64,000 nucleotides of DNA, taken from Cryobacterium sp. N22. GTDB lineage: Bacteria > Actinomycetota > Actinomycetes > Actinomycetales > Microbacteriaceae. Every line of letters starts with the position of its first letter. Position 1 is the stretch's first letter. Positions 42,083 to 50,190 of the stretch are shown piece after piece. The notes beneath the pieces are model-generated. The model made no database searches and had not been told where the DNA came from. It worked only from the letters and a program-made list of their open reading frames with translations. The stretch lies in assembly GCF_002929555.1 (NCBI RefSeq), contig NZ_PJJP01000038.1, positions 193,409 to 257,408 of the forward strand. The letters run 5' to 3'. Both the position numbers and the translations under genes were made by a program.

Positions 42083-42164
42083 GAAAGCTCCTTGCGGCAC
42101 GAGGGGTCAAGCCGGAGAACGGCTTGCCAGGTTCATGACTAAGACGAGCCCAGCGGTCCAATCG

Positions 42165-44453
42165 TCACGGCAGGAGCGGGATTGCGTCCTGTGCGCCCGG
42201 TTCGAGTTCGTGGCGAGCCGCCAACCAGCTGTCGAATTCCCGGGCCGGAATCGGCTGCGACATGTAGAAACCCTGCGCGTGATCGCAGCCGTACCGGGCC
42301 AGCTCGTCGTACGCCACGCTGCTCTCGACACCCTCGGCCACCATGCGCAGGCCCAGGCTGTGGGCCAGCTCGATGGTGGACGCCACCAGCGAGGCCGCGC
42401 GGGCGTCGTAGGCCATCGGCAACACGAATGACCGGTCCAGCTTGAGTTCGTCGATGGGAAGGTCACGCAGGTAGGAGAGCGAGCTGTAGCCGGTGCCGAA
42501 GTCGTCGACCGCGATCTGGATTCCGGCTTCCCGCAGCCGGGTGAGCACGTCCCTGGCCCGGTCCCTGTCGCTCATCAGGAAGTCTTCGGTGATCTCCAGC
42601 ATCAGCGCCGACGCCGGCAGCTTGCGTGCCGCGACCATGCTCACGATCTCCTCGGGGAGCTCGACGTTGACGAGCGAGCTTGCCGACATATTGACCGCGA
42701 TGGTCATCGCGTGGCCGTCAGCCTGCCAGAGCACGGCCTGATCGAGCGCCTTGGTCAGCACGATCCGGGTGAGCGCGTGCATCAGCCCCGATTCCTCGAC
42801 GAGGTCGAGGAAGTCCTCGGGCAACAGCAGCCCGCGGGTCGGATGCTGCCAGCGCACGAGCGCCTCGACGCCGGTGACCTCGCCGGTCTGCAGGCCGATC
42901 TTGGGTTGGTAGTGCACCAGGAGTTGGTCGTCGGTGACGGCCAGACGCAGTTCCTGCAGGGTACGCAGCCTGGTGTCGCCGTGGCTGTCGTCTTCGGACT
43001 GGTACACGTGGTGGCCGTGCCGGCCGGACTTGGCCTTGTACATTGCCATGTCGGCACGACGCAAGAGGTCGCTGAGGTCATGGCCCTGTTCGGGGAACAG
43101 CGCAATGCCGATGCTGACGCTGGTCTGCACGGCCAGCCCCTCAAGGGTGAAGGTCTGGGCGAGCGCGTCGCGCAGGTCCAGTGCCACGGCAGTGGCTTCG
43201 GCCTCGCCGGCGTTGCCGAGCAGGATGGCGAATTCGTCCCCGCCGAGGCGGGCCAGCCTGGCGTCCTCCGGCAGCGCCGCCGCCAGACGGGCGCTCACCT
43301 GCACCAGCAGCCTGTCGCCGACATCGTGGCCGAGGCTGTCGTTGACCTCCTTGAACCTGTCGAGGTCAAGCAACAGGAGCGCGCTGTGCCGTTGACGCCC
43401 GCTCGCACGGCTGATGGTGAGCAGAGCCGGCGCATCCGCGTAGAGCGCGCGCCGGTTAGGCAGGCCGGTCAGGTCGTCGGTTCGTGCCTGCCGGCGCAGC
43501 AGTCGCTGCCGGAACACCAGCGGGATCGCGGCCAAGGACACAGTGAGGCTGGCCAGGATGACCGCCGCAACGGGCTGGACGATTTGCGTCCCCAGGATGA
43601 GCACGCCCAGTCCTGCGGCGACAGCGACCGCGGGGACGAAGAGGGCCGGGGTCTTCCTGTCAGTGAAATAGGTGCCGGGGTGCGGGCGTCCGGCGGCGTC
43701 GACCCACACGGCCATGAGGGCGGTGCCGAGCGCCCACGCGGCGTCGAGGGGAAGGCCGACGAGGTAGGTGCCGCTCACCTCGAGAAGCGCGTATACGACG
43801 TCCGCGGCGGCGAAGACGACGAGGCCGCCGACGAGGAAGGCCCAGCGCGGGCCAATGCGCAAGCCCGGAGCGGCGGCGATGCCGGCGATCGCGGCGACGA
43901 GGAGCAGGTCGAAGACCGGGTAGGCCACCGCGACGGCCGTGGCCAGGATCGCGGACTCGTCGACCGCCTCGGTGAGCACCGGGCCGAGGAGCGCAGCGAG
44001 GACTGCAGCGGCACCGAGGGCACCGACCGCGCTATCCAGCAGGACGGACCAGGCCAGGCCGCGCATCTGGCTGCGAACCAGGGCGATCAGGGCGAGGAGC
44101 ATCAGTGGGTAGAACAGCAGGTACCCGACATCGGCCGGAGACGGGAACGGCAGTTCGCCCGACGCATCCATCGCGAGCACGTAGTAGGTGTCGGCGGCGG
44201 CGTTGAACGTCAGCGCGAGCGTGGCGAACAGCACGTCGCCGCGGGCGAAGCCCGTGCGCACAGCGGCCAGCCAGAAGACCGCGGCGGGGAGCCACTGGGT
44301 GAGCTCCCCCAACCAGATGTCAACGACGGGGTTCGGGCCCTCGCCGTGCAGCAGCAGCCCGATCGTGTAGGCCGCCACGAGGATGAAGACGGCCCAGATC
44401 AGCCAGCGGTCTCCGCTGCGTCGGGAGTTCGTGTCACGCCAGTTCCGCCACAC
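42165..44453 (-). CDS. GGDEF-EAL protein with multi-span membrane sensor
   Basis: A 762-residue c-di-GMP protein. About nine to ten N-terminal spans (residues ~15-310) form the membrane sensor. The GGDEF domain has DDLTGLPNRRAL, LDLDRFKEVNDSLGHDVGD and an intact GGDEF. The EAL domain has GVEALVRW, NMSASSL, EITEDFLM, DDFGTGYSSLSYL and KLDRSFV, and looks catalytically complete. It may both make and degrade c-di-GMP. GTG 44453 was chosen for its GAGGGAGAG. Confidence 0.92.
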   Translation of the reverse strand: MWRNWRDTNSRRSGDRWLIWAVFILVAAYTIGLLLHGEGPNPVVDIWLGELTQWLPAAVFWLAAVRTGFARGDVLFATLALTFNAAADTYYVLAMDASGELPFPSPADVGYLLFYPLMLLALIALVRSQMRGLAWSVLLDSAVGALGAAAVLAALLGPVLTEAVDESAILATAVAVAYPVFDLLLVAAIAGIAAAPGLRIGPRWAFLVGGLVVFAAADVVYALLEVSGTYLVGLPLDAAWALGTALMAVWVDAAGRPHPGTYFTDRKTPALFVPAVAVAAGLGVLILGTQIVQPVAAVILASLTVSLAAIPLVFRQRLLRRQARTDDLTGLPNRRALYADAPALLTISRASGRQRHSALLLLDLDRFKEVNDSLGHDVGDRLLVQVSARLAAALPEDARLARLGGDEFAILLGNAGEAEATAVALDLRDALAQTFTLEGLAVQTSVSIGIALFPEQGHDLSDLLRRADMAMYKAKSGRHGHHVYQSEDDSHGDTRLRTLQELRLAVTDDQLLVHYQPKIGLQTGEVTGVEALVRWQHPTRGLLLPEDFLDLVEESGLMHALTRIVLTKALDQAVLWQADGHAMTIAVNMSASSLVNVELPEEIVSMVAARKLPASALMLEITEDFLMSDRDRARDVLTRLREAGIQIAVDDFGTGYSSLSYLRDLPIDELKLDRSFVLPMAYDARAASLVASTIELAHSLGLRMVAEGVESSVAYDELARYGCDHAQGFYMSQPIPAREFDSWLAARHELEPGAQDAIPLLP

Positions 44454-44533
44454 GTGACTCTCCCTCAGATCTCGGTTCAGCCTACCGCCCGGCGACCTTT
44501 GGTCCCCACCGCAGGGCGCTGGCCCGGAGACGC

Positions 44534-44565
44534 AGAATGGCCCCGGCGTCACGCCGGGGCCATTC
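44534..44565 (-). terminator. Intrinsic-type hairpin after rpmJ
   Basis: GAATGGCCCCGGCGT and its complement form a stem of about 14 bp with a very short loop. It lies in the ~190-bp gap between rpmJ and the GGDEF-EAL gene, both minus strand. The only adjacent T-rich sequence (TTCTCTTA) follows it on the plus strand. Confidence 0.65.
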
Positions 44566-44642
44566 TCTTAGGGCTGGAAATGCCGACTCGCCAATCGAGC
44601 GGCGGCACGGATCGGCCGGACCCGCACGCCGCACCGACGGGA

Positions 44643-44765
44643 CTAACCCTGGCGAGCCTTGAATCGGGGGTTCAACTTATTGATGACGAATGTGCGCCCA
44701 TGGCGCCGCACCGTCTGTGAACCCTGCATCTTCTTCATCGAACCCAGTGAATTACGTACCTTCAT
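44643..44765 (-). CDS. rpmJ: 50S ribosomal protein L36 (bL36), cysteine-free paralogue
   Basis: A 40-residue protein starting [15 protein letters not shown] and ending [12 protein letters not shown], an unmistakable bL36 of the second type. The zinc-binding cysteines and histidine set of canonical L36 are absent, so this is the zinc-independent form that can replace the zinc-containing form under zinc limitation. A strong AAAGGAG lies six bases before the ATG. Such paralogues are commonly controlled by Zur, but I saw no convincing Zur box upstream. Confidence 0.93.
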   Translation of the reverse strand: MKVRNSLGSMKKMQGSQTVRRHGRTFVINKLNPRFKARQG

Positions 44766-44813
44766 CCTGGCTCCTTTCCGTCGGTTAACCAGACCAACAC
44801 AAAACAGCCGAAA

Positions 44814-45290
44814 TTATTCCGATTCGGTGGCCTCCGGTGCGTTGAATACCCGGCGCGGGCCGGCGCCGTCGGTGCGCAGGCGGTCATCGGAGTTCACCAC
44901 GGCGCACCGGGTTTGCGACAGGCAGCCGCAGCCGATGCAGCCGGTGAGCTCGGCCTGCATCCGTTCGAGCACGGCTCGTTGGCGCGCGAGGTGCTCCCCC
45001 CAGGTGGCGGAAATGGTGCTCCATTCGGCCCGGCTCGGTGGGCGGCTGTCCGGCAGGTCCTTGAGCATCTCGGCGACCTCGGCGAGTGAGATCCCGTAGC
45101 GCACCGAAACTTGAATGAGGGCGATGCGCCGCAGCACGTGCCGCGGAAAGAGGCGCGCGTTGCCGTTCGAGCGCAGCGCCGGGATCAGTCCCAGCGTCTC
45201 GTAGTAGCGCACGGTGGAGACCGGAACTCCGGCGCGGGCGGCAACCTGCCCGATCGGCAGAAGATCATTGCTGGACAAGTGCTCTGACAC
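44814..45290 (-). CDS. soxR: Redox-sensitive transcriptional activator SoxR
   Basis: A 158-residue MerR-family sensor. The N-terminal winged helix starts with LPIGQVAARAGVPVSTVRYY; a dimerisation helix follows. The [2Fe-2S] ligands are Cys118, Cys121, Cys123 and Cys129 (CIGCGCLSQTRC), the exact SoxR spacing. The GTG start has AAGGAGAAGG upstream. Divergent from sodA, with an 18-bp perfect SoxR-type palindrome between them. Confidence 0.95.
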   Translation of the reverse strand: MSEHLSSNDLLPIGQVAARAGVPVSTVRYYETLGLIPALRSNGNARLFPRHVLRRIALIQVSVRYGISLAEVAEMLKDLPDSRPPSRAEWSTISATWGEHLARQRAVLERMQAELTGCIGCGCLSQTRCAVVNSDDRLRTDGAGPRRVFNAPEATESE

Positions 45291-45306
45291 TGGGCCTTCT
45301 CCTTGA

Positions 45307-45324
45307 TCTCAAGTGCACTTGAGA
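45307..45324 (+). promoter_or_regulatory. SoxR box in the sodA promoter
   Basis: TCTCAAGTGCACTTGAGA is a perfect palindrome that fits the E. coli SoxR site (CTCAAGT-n2-ACTTGAG). It lies between a possible -35 TTGATC (45303-45308) and -10 TATCGT (45328-45333) with a 19-bp spacer, the long spacing that MerR-family activators correct by twisting DNA. Confidence 0.85.
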
Positions 45325-45327
45325 CGA

Positions 45328-45333
45328 TATCGT
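45328..45333 (+). promoter_or_regulatory. -10 hexamer of the sodA promoter, leaderless
   Basis: TATCGT ends six bases before the ATG at 45340. No ribosome site is present, so the mRNA is predicted to start at or next to the start codon. Confidence 0.6.
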
Positions 45334-45339
45334 AAACAA

Positions 45340-45963
45340 ATGACCGCATATACGCTTCCCCCGCTGACCTATGACTATGCCGCCCTCGAGCCCGCCATCA
45401 GCGGGCGCATTATGGAGCTCCACCACAGCAAGCACCACCAGGCCTACGTGACCGGTGCCAACACCGCACTCGACCAGCTCGCTGAGGCCCGCGAATCCGG
45501 CAACCTCACCTTCGTCAACAAGCTGCAGAAGGACCTCTCCTTCAACCTCGGCGGCCACGTCAACCACTCGATCTTCTGGACCAACATGTCCCCGAACGGT
45601 GGCGACAAGCCCACCGGTGAGCTCGCTGCCGCAATCGATGACACTTTCGGCTCGTTCGAGAAGTTCCAGGCGCACTTCACCGCCGTCGCCATGGGCGTTC
45701 AGGGCTCCGGCTGGTCGATCCTCGCCTGGGACACCCTGGGCCAGCAGCCGATCATCGTGCAGCTCTACGACCAGCAGGGCAACCTGCCCGCCGGCATCGT
45801 ACCGCTGCTCATGCTCGACGTCTGGGAGCACGCCTACTACCTCGACTACCAGAACGTGCGCGCCGACTACGTCAAGGCGTTCTGGACCGTCACCGACTGG
45901 GAGAACGTCTCCGCTCGCTTCACGAAGGCGCGCGACACCACCTCCGGCCTCATCACGCTGTAG
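45340..45963 (+). CDS. sodA: Superoxide dismutase (Mn/Fe type)
   Basis: A 207-residue cytoplasmic enzyme converting superoxide to oxygen and hydrogen peroxide. Metal ligands are visible as His28 ([10 protein letters not shown]), the His of [10 protein letters not shown], and Asp and His in [20 protein letters not shown] is the second conserved region. The start at ATG 45340 gives the family-standard N-terminus ([15 protein letters not shown]). Controlled by the divergent SoxR through the palindrome directly upstream. Ends at a palindromic element. Confidence 0.96.
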   Translation: MTAYTLPPLTYDYAALEPAISGRIMELHHSKHHQAYVTGANTALDQLAEARESGNLTFVNKLQKDLSFNLGGHVNHSIFWTNMSPNGGDKPTGELAAAIDDTFGSFEKFQAHFTAVAMGVQGSGWSILAWDTLGQQPIIVQLYDQQGNLPAGIVPLLMLDVWEHAYYLDYQNVRADYVKAFWTVTDWENVSARFTKARDTTSGLITL

Positions 45964-45984
45964 CACCAACCAGCGCGCCCGCCT

Positions 45985-46045
45985 CGCGAGCCGTGAGAAA
46001 AGCCCCGAAAACCAGCGTTTTTCGGGGCTTAGCTCACGGCTCGCG
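45985..46045. repeat. GCGAACTGTGAG palindromic element, copy D (compensated variant)
   Basis: Left CGCGAGCCGTGAG (45985-45997) pairs perfectly with CTCACGGCTCGCG (46033-46045); the inner AAGCCCCGAAAA pairs with TTTTTCGGGGCTT. Relative to the other copies both arms changed AAC-TG to AGC-CG together, keeping the stem. It lies between convergent sodA and the ABC permease gene. Same orientation as copies A and E. Confidence 0.88.
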
Positions 46046-46059
46046 TGCGTGTGGCGGGG

Positions 46060-48627
46060 TCAGTCCGCCGACACGGCCTGCAGCACGGGCAACCGCGCCG
46101 CGTGGATCGCCGGCCACAGGGCAGCCAGCACTCCGACCAGGGCGGCGACCCCGAGCATCGACGCGAGCTGGCCCCAGGGTATGGCGAGCTCGGTGAGCCC
46201 GATCTCGGTGAAGACCGCGGGCATCAGCGACGCGATGCCCACCCCGACGGCCATGCCCAGGACGGTGCCGAACAGGGCCGTGAGGACCGATTCGATGGTG
46301 ATGATGCCGGCCAGTTGCATCCGGCCCAGGCCCACCGCCCGCATGAGCCCGATCTCCCGGGTGCGTTCGATCACCGACAGCGCCAGGGTGTTCACGATGC
46401 CGAGGATCGCGATGATGATCGACAACGCCAGCATCGCGTAGAGGATGCCGAGGATCTGGTCGACCTGCCCCGCCAAACGGCCCGCGAACTCCTCCTTGTC
46501 GAGCACCGACAGCACGACGTATGGCGCGGCCGCCTCGGTCAGTTCGTCACGGACCTCGGCCGGCGAGGCGTTCGCCGCCGAGGTGATCAGCAGCGAGTCG
46601 ATCGCGGCCTGCGACGCCGGCACGATGCGGTCGAAGACGTCGTCCGGCATGATGATCGGCGCGCCGATCATGGCGGTGTCGACGATCGCGCTGATCGGGG
46701 CGGATGCCCGCCCGGCCTCCGTCGTGAAGGTCACCTCGTCGCCCACCGACCAGCCGTGGTCGTCTGCGGCGCTTCGCTGAACGGCAACCTGCCCCGACGC
46801 GAAGCCGGCCAGCGTGCCCTCGACGGCGTCGATGTCGAGGGTCTGCCCGAGCGCGGCGGGCGGCAGTGCCACCACGATGAGAGACCGCTCGGCGACGGCG
46901 TCACCGGCGGCCGGAGCCAGCATCGCCGGGCCGTAGCGCAGCTCCTCGACGGAGTCCACCGCACCCAGGGCGCGCAGGTCGGCCACCACACCGGCCGGCA
47001 CCACCCCGGCGGCGGACTGCACCGAGAAGTCCGCGATCCAGCCGTCGTCCACAATCGCGCGGGTCGAGACCGTCGCCGAGGCGGCGAGCACCGAGGCCGC
47101 TCCCACCAGGGCCATGCCGATCATGAGCGCCCCCGCGGTGTTCGCGGTGCGGCGGGGGTTGCGGATCACATTGCCGCGAGCCAGCCGGCCCAGCGGTGCG
47201 ACGGCCACGACGAAGACCGCGGCCAGGGCGCTGAGCGAGTAGCGGGCGATCACCGGGGCCAGGACCAGCACCCCGACGACGACCCCGGCGGCGCCGAGGC
47301 CCAGCAGTGCCGGGCCGTCGGGGTCGGGCCGGGACCACGCGGCGACCAGGCCGGCCAGGCCGGCGACGGTGAGGGCGGATCCGACGATGGCCCGCAGCCG
47401 AAGCGACTTGGACCTGGCACCACCGGCCTCGCGCATGGCCTCCACCGGCGGGGTGAGCGCCGCCCGGCGGGCGGGCAGCGCCGCCGCCGCGATGCTCACC
47501 AGGGTGCCCACCAGCAGCGAGATCACCACGGTGGCGGGGTCGAGCGGGATGCTGCCGGACAGGTCCATGCCGATCTGGCCGACCGCCATGCGCACAAGCG
47601 ACACCAGGCCGAGGCCGGCGGCGATGCCGAGTGCGGAGCCGGCCAGACCCACCACCGCGGCCTGGATGAGGATGGAAGCGAACACCTGGCCGGGCGAAGC
47701 GCCGACGGCGCGCAGGAGGGCGAATTCACGCATCCGCTGCTGCACCGACATCGCGAAGGTGTTGGAGATGATGAAAGCACCGACGAACAGCGAGATCCCG
47801 GCGAAGACCAGCATGAACGTCTGAACGAATCCGAGCATGTCGTTGATCTCTGACGTGACCTCGGTGCGCATGGCGGTGCCGCTGACGGTCTCGAGCCCGG
47901 TGGCGTCGGCGGCGGCCAGGGCCGCCTCGATCCGGTCGACGAGGGTCTGCTCGTCCACCCCGGCGTCCCCGTAGACGTCGATGCTCGCCACCAGGCCGTC
48001 GGCCGCGTAGACGGCGGTGGAGGTGGGCACATCCAGGAAGACGATGGTGGCGCCGGCCATCGGCGCACCGAGCGACACCTCCCCCACAACCGAGACGGTC
48101 TGCACCTCACCGGCGAGCACGACCGAGGTCTCGTCGCCGACGGTCAGGCCCGACGACTCGAGGGTGGCCGATTCCAGCGCGATCTCCGTCGGGCCGACCG
48201 GTGTCTGCCCGGCGACGATGTCGAGGGTGTCGTCGTCGGGGTAAAGCGCCATCCCGAAGCTGGGTGCCTGCGAGCTCACCACGGCCGTGCCGTCGGCGCC
48301 GACAAGAACGATGGGTCCGGAGACCGCGGGCAGGGCGTGCCGCACACCATCGACGGTGTTGAGGGTCTGGGCAAGGTCGGCCGGGATGGCCTCCCGCACC
48401 TCAGCGGCCGAGCTTCCGGGCTGGGCGGCACTGGCGGCGGGCTCGCTGCCGCGCACGTAGACATCCGCCTGCATCGAGCTGGCCACGATGCCGGAGAAGG
48501 TGGATCCCATCATGGTGCGAAGCGACAGGGTGCCCGCCACGAACGCGACCCCGAGGGTCACCGCCAGCAGCGACAACAGAAAGCGCACCAGGTGGGCGCG
48601 GATGCCGCGCAACGCGACCCTGGTCAT
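46060..48627 (-). CDS. Large FtsX-type ABC transporter permease (two FtsX units)
   Basis: An 855-residue exporter-type permease. It has an N-terminal span (FLLSLLAVTLGVAFVAGTLS), a large outer domain, a first FtsX unit with three spans (VGAFIISNTFAMSVQQRMRE, then LRAVGASPGQVFAS), further spans, a second outer domain and a C-terminal FtsX unit (ERTREIGLMRAVGLGRMQLA). This duplicated layout is typical of actinobacterial lipoprotein- or drug-exporter permeases. Its start overlaps the ATPase gene by four bases. Confidence 0.9.
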   Translation of the reverse strand: MTRVALRGIRAHLVRFLLSLLAVTLGVAFVAGTLSLRTMMGSTFSGIVASSMQADVYVRGSEPAASAAQPGSSAAEVREAIPADLAQTLNTVDGVRHALPAVSGPIVLVGADGTAVVSSQAPSFGMALYPDDDTLDIVAGQTPVGPTEIALESATLESSGLTVGDETSVVLAGEVQTVSVVGEVSLGAPMAGATIVFLDVPTSTAVYAADGLVASIDVYGDAGVDEQTLVDRIEAALAAADATGLETVSGTAMRTEVTSEINDMLGFVQTFMLVFAGISLFVGAFIISNTFAMSVQQRMREFALLRAVGASPGQVFASILIQAAVVGLAGSALGIAAGLGLVSLVRMAVGQIGMDLSGSIPLDPATVVISLLVGTLVSIAAAALPARRAALTPPVEAMREAGGARSKSLRLRAIVGSALTVAGLAGLVAAWSRPDPDGPALLGLGAAGVVVGVLVLAPVIARYSLSALAAVFVVAVAPLGRLARGNVIRNPRRTANTAGALMIGMALVGAASVLAASATVSTRAIVDDGWIADFSVQSAAGVVPAGVVADLRALGAVDSVEELRYGPAMLAPAAGDAVAERSLIVVALPPAALGQTLDIDAVEGTLAGFASGQVAVQRSAADDHGWSVGDEVTFTTEAGRASAPISAIVDTAMIGAPIIMPDDVFDRIVPASQAAIDSLLITSAANASPAEVRDELTEAAAPYVVLSVLDKEEFAGRLAGQVDQILGILYAMLALSIIIAILGIVNTLALSVIERTREIGLMRAVGLGRMQLAGIITIESVLTALFGTVLGMAVGVGIASLMPAVFTEIGLTELAIPWGQLASMLGVAALVGVLAALWPAIHAARLPVLQAVSAD

Positions 48628-49445
48628 CGCCGGGCGCCGTCGTGCTCGTGCTCGGCCTCGGTCTCGTCGCCCATCGACCGCATGACGTCGAGCACCGACG
48701 CCTGGGTGGGGTCGGTGAGTTCGTGCACGAGCCGGCCGTCGGCGAGGAACAGCACCCGGTGGGCGTAGGCCGCCGCCCGGGCGTCGTGGGTCACCATGAC
48801 GACCGTCTGGCCGAGGTCGTCGACCGACCCGCGCAGGAAACGCAGCAGGTCACCGGCGGATTTCGAGTCGAGGTTGCCGGTGGGCTCGTCGGCGAACACC
48901 ACCGCCGGCCGGGCCACCAGGGCTCGGGCGCAGGCCACGCGCTGCTGCTGACCACCGGAGAGTTCGCTGGGCCGGTGGTGCAGGCGGTCCTCGAGCCCGA
49001 CGGCCGCGACGATCGCGGCAAAATGCGCCCGGTCTACCGGGCGCCGGGCGATGTCCAGCGGCAGGGTGATGTTCTCGGCGGCAGTGAGCGTGGGAATCAG
49101 GTTGAACGACTGGAAGATGAAGCCGAGCCGGGTGCGGCGAAGCGCCGTGAGCTGACGCTGTGACATCCGCCCCACGTTCATGTCGTCCACGATCACGGTG
49201 CCGGCGGTGACGGTGTCCAGTCCCGCCATGCAGTGCATCAGCGACGACTTGCCCGACCCGGACGGGCCCATGATCGCCGTCAGTTCGCCTCGGGCGAAGT
49301 CCACGTCGATGCCGTCCAGGGCGCGCACCTCGGTCTCGCCGGTGCCGTAGGTCTTGACCAGGCCCCTGGCGTACGCGATCACGGATGCCGGCGGTGCTGA
49401 AAGCGAGCGCGCCGGGTGGTTCGAGGTGAGCGTGTGGGCGGTCAT
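48624..49445 (-). CDS. ABC transporter ATPase (MacB/LolD-type)
   Basis: A 273-residue ATPase with a ~25-residue N-terminal extension, Walker A GPSGSGKSS, FQSFNLIPTLTAAENITLPL, signature LSGGQQQRV, Walker B AVVFADEPTGNLDS and VMVTHDARAAAYA. The ATG has AAGGA upstream; sequence further upstream in frame was not included. Forms a two-gene unit with the large permease. Confidence 0.92.
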   Translation of the reverse strand: MTAHTLTSNHPARSLSAPPASVIAYARGLVKTYGTGETEVRALDGIDVDFARGELTAIMGPSGSGKSSLMHCMAGLDTVTAGTVIVDDMNVGRMSQRQLTALRRTRLGFIFQSFNLIPTLTAAENITLPLDIARRPVDRAHFAAIVAAVGLEDRLHHRPSELSGGQQQRVACARALVARPAVVFADEPTGNLDSKSAGDLLRFLRGSVDDLGQTVVMVTHDARAAAYAHRVLFLADGRLVHELTDPTQASVLDVMRSMGDETEAEHEHDGARR

Positions 49446-49572
49446 GTACGGTCCTTCACTGTCGGAGCGCGGGCGCGCTGGGGTCGATCCCCAGTGTTGC
49501 CCTCTGGCCGCATCGCGGCATCGGGACAAACCCTGACTCGACCCTGAGCGAACCCTGAGTGCCGCCTTCGGG

Positions 49573-50106
49573 CTACCCGGGAAGGTCGTAACGGTGGCGG
49601 ATGTGCCGGCGGTCGGCGCTGGCCTGCCAGAACTCGATCTCGGAGGGCCGCAGCGCGTAGAGCTGCCAGGCCGGGTTCGGTGCCGCATCGGCGGCGGGCC
49701 GTGCGGCCCAGTCCTGGGCGGAGGCTTCGGCCGAGAGCTCGACGACCGGGCCGACCAGTCGCACCTGACGGCCGAGCTGGGACCAGTAGAAGTTCATGGC
49801 TGCCTGCGGGTTGGCCGCCAGCTCACGGCCCTTGCGGGAGGTGCGCGCGGTGGCGAACTGCCAACCGTCGTCGTCGAGGTCTTTGAGGATGAGCATCCGC
49901 GACGACGGCGCCCCCGCCCCGGGCCCGGCGCCGACGGTGGCGAGGCTGAAAGCGTGCGGCTGCCGCACCCCGGCGGCCAGCGCCGCCTCGAACCAGCTGA
50001 GGAACAGCTCCACCGGGTCGGCCGGGGCGGTAGCCGGGTCGAACTTCGGCAGGTCATCGGGAAAGTCGGGCAGGGCACGCAGCCGCGCTCTCAAGGTGTC
50101 ACTCAC
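49573..50106 (-). CDS. Pyridoxine/pyridoxamine 5'-phosphate oxidase family protein
   Basis: A 177-residue FMN-binding split-barrel protein. PSSRMLILKDLDDDGWQF, FATARTSRKGRELAANPQAA and FYWSQLGRQVRLVGPV are the PdxH-type FMN and phosphate contacts. The C-terminal dimerisation segment ends with EFWQASADRRHIRHRY, a near-match to the PdxH C-terminal EFWQG...RLHDR pattern. It is shorter than PdxH and some positions differ, so the true substrate could be another pyridine or flavin compound. GTG 50106 was chosen; the ribosome site is weak. Confidence 0.82.
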   Translation of the reverse strand: MSDTLRARLRALPDFPDDLPKFDPATAPADPVELFLSWFEAALAAGVRQPHAFSLATVGAGPGAGAPSSRMLILKDLDDDGWQFATARTSRKGRELAANPQAAMNFYWSQLGRQVRLVGPVVELSAEASAQDWAARPAADAAPNPAWQLYALRPSEIEFWQASADRRHIRHRYDLPG

Positions 50107-50129
50107 GGTCGCGAGCCTACCCATCCGCC

Positions 50130-50190
50130 CGCGAACCGTGAGCAAAGCACCTAAAACTTGAGATTTCTGGGGCTTAGCTCACAGTTCGCG
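50130..50190. repeat. GCGAACTGTGAG palindromic element, copy E
   Basis: Left CGCGAACCGTGAG (50130-50142) pairs with CTCACAGTTCGCG (50178-50190). It lies between nagA and the oxidase gene, both minus strand. The right arm, read on the minus strand, encodes the last nagA codons and its TAA stop. Orientation as in copies A and D. Confidence 0.82.

Noticed and set aside
44766-44813. A Zur box in front of rpmJ
   Set aside because: Only a loose AT-containing stretch (GGTTAACC-like) is present, without the TGAAAATnATTTTCA-type symmetry expected.
42711-47853. Long plus-strand open frames (669 and 602 codons) opposite the GGDEF-EAL and FtsX genes
   Set aside because: They mirror the codon structure of the real genes and encode Gly/Glu/Arg/His-rich sequence with no motif.
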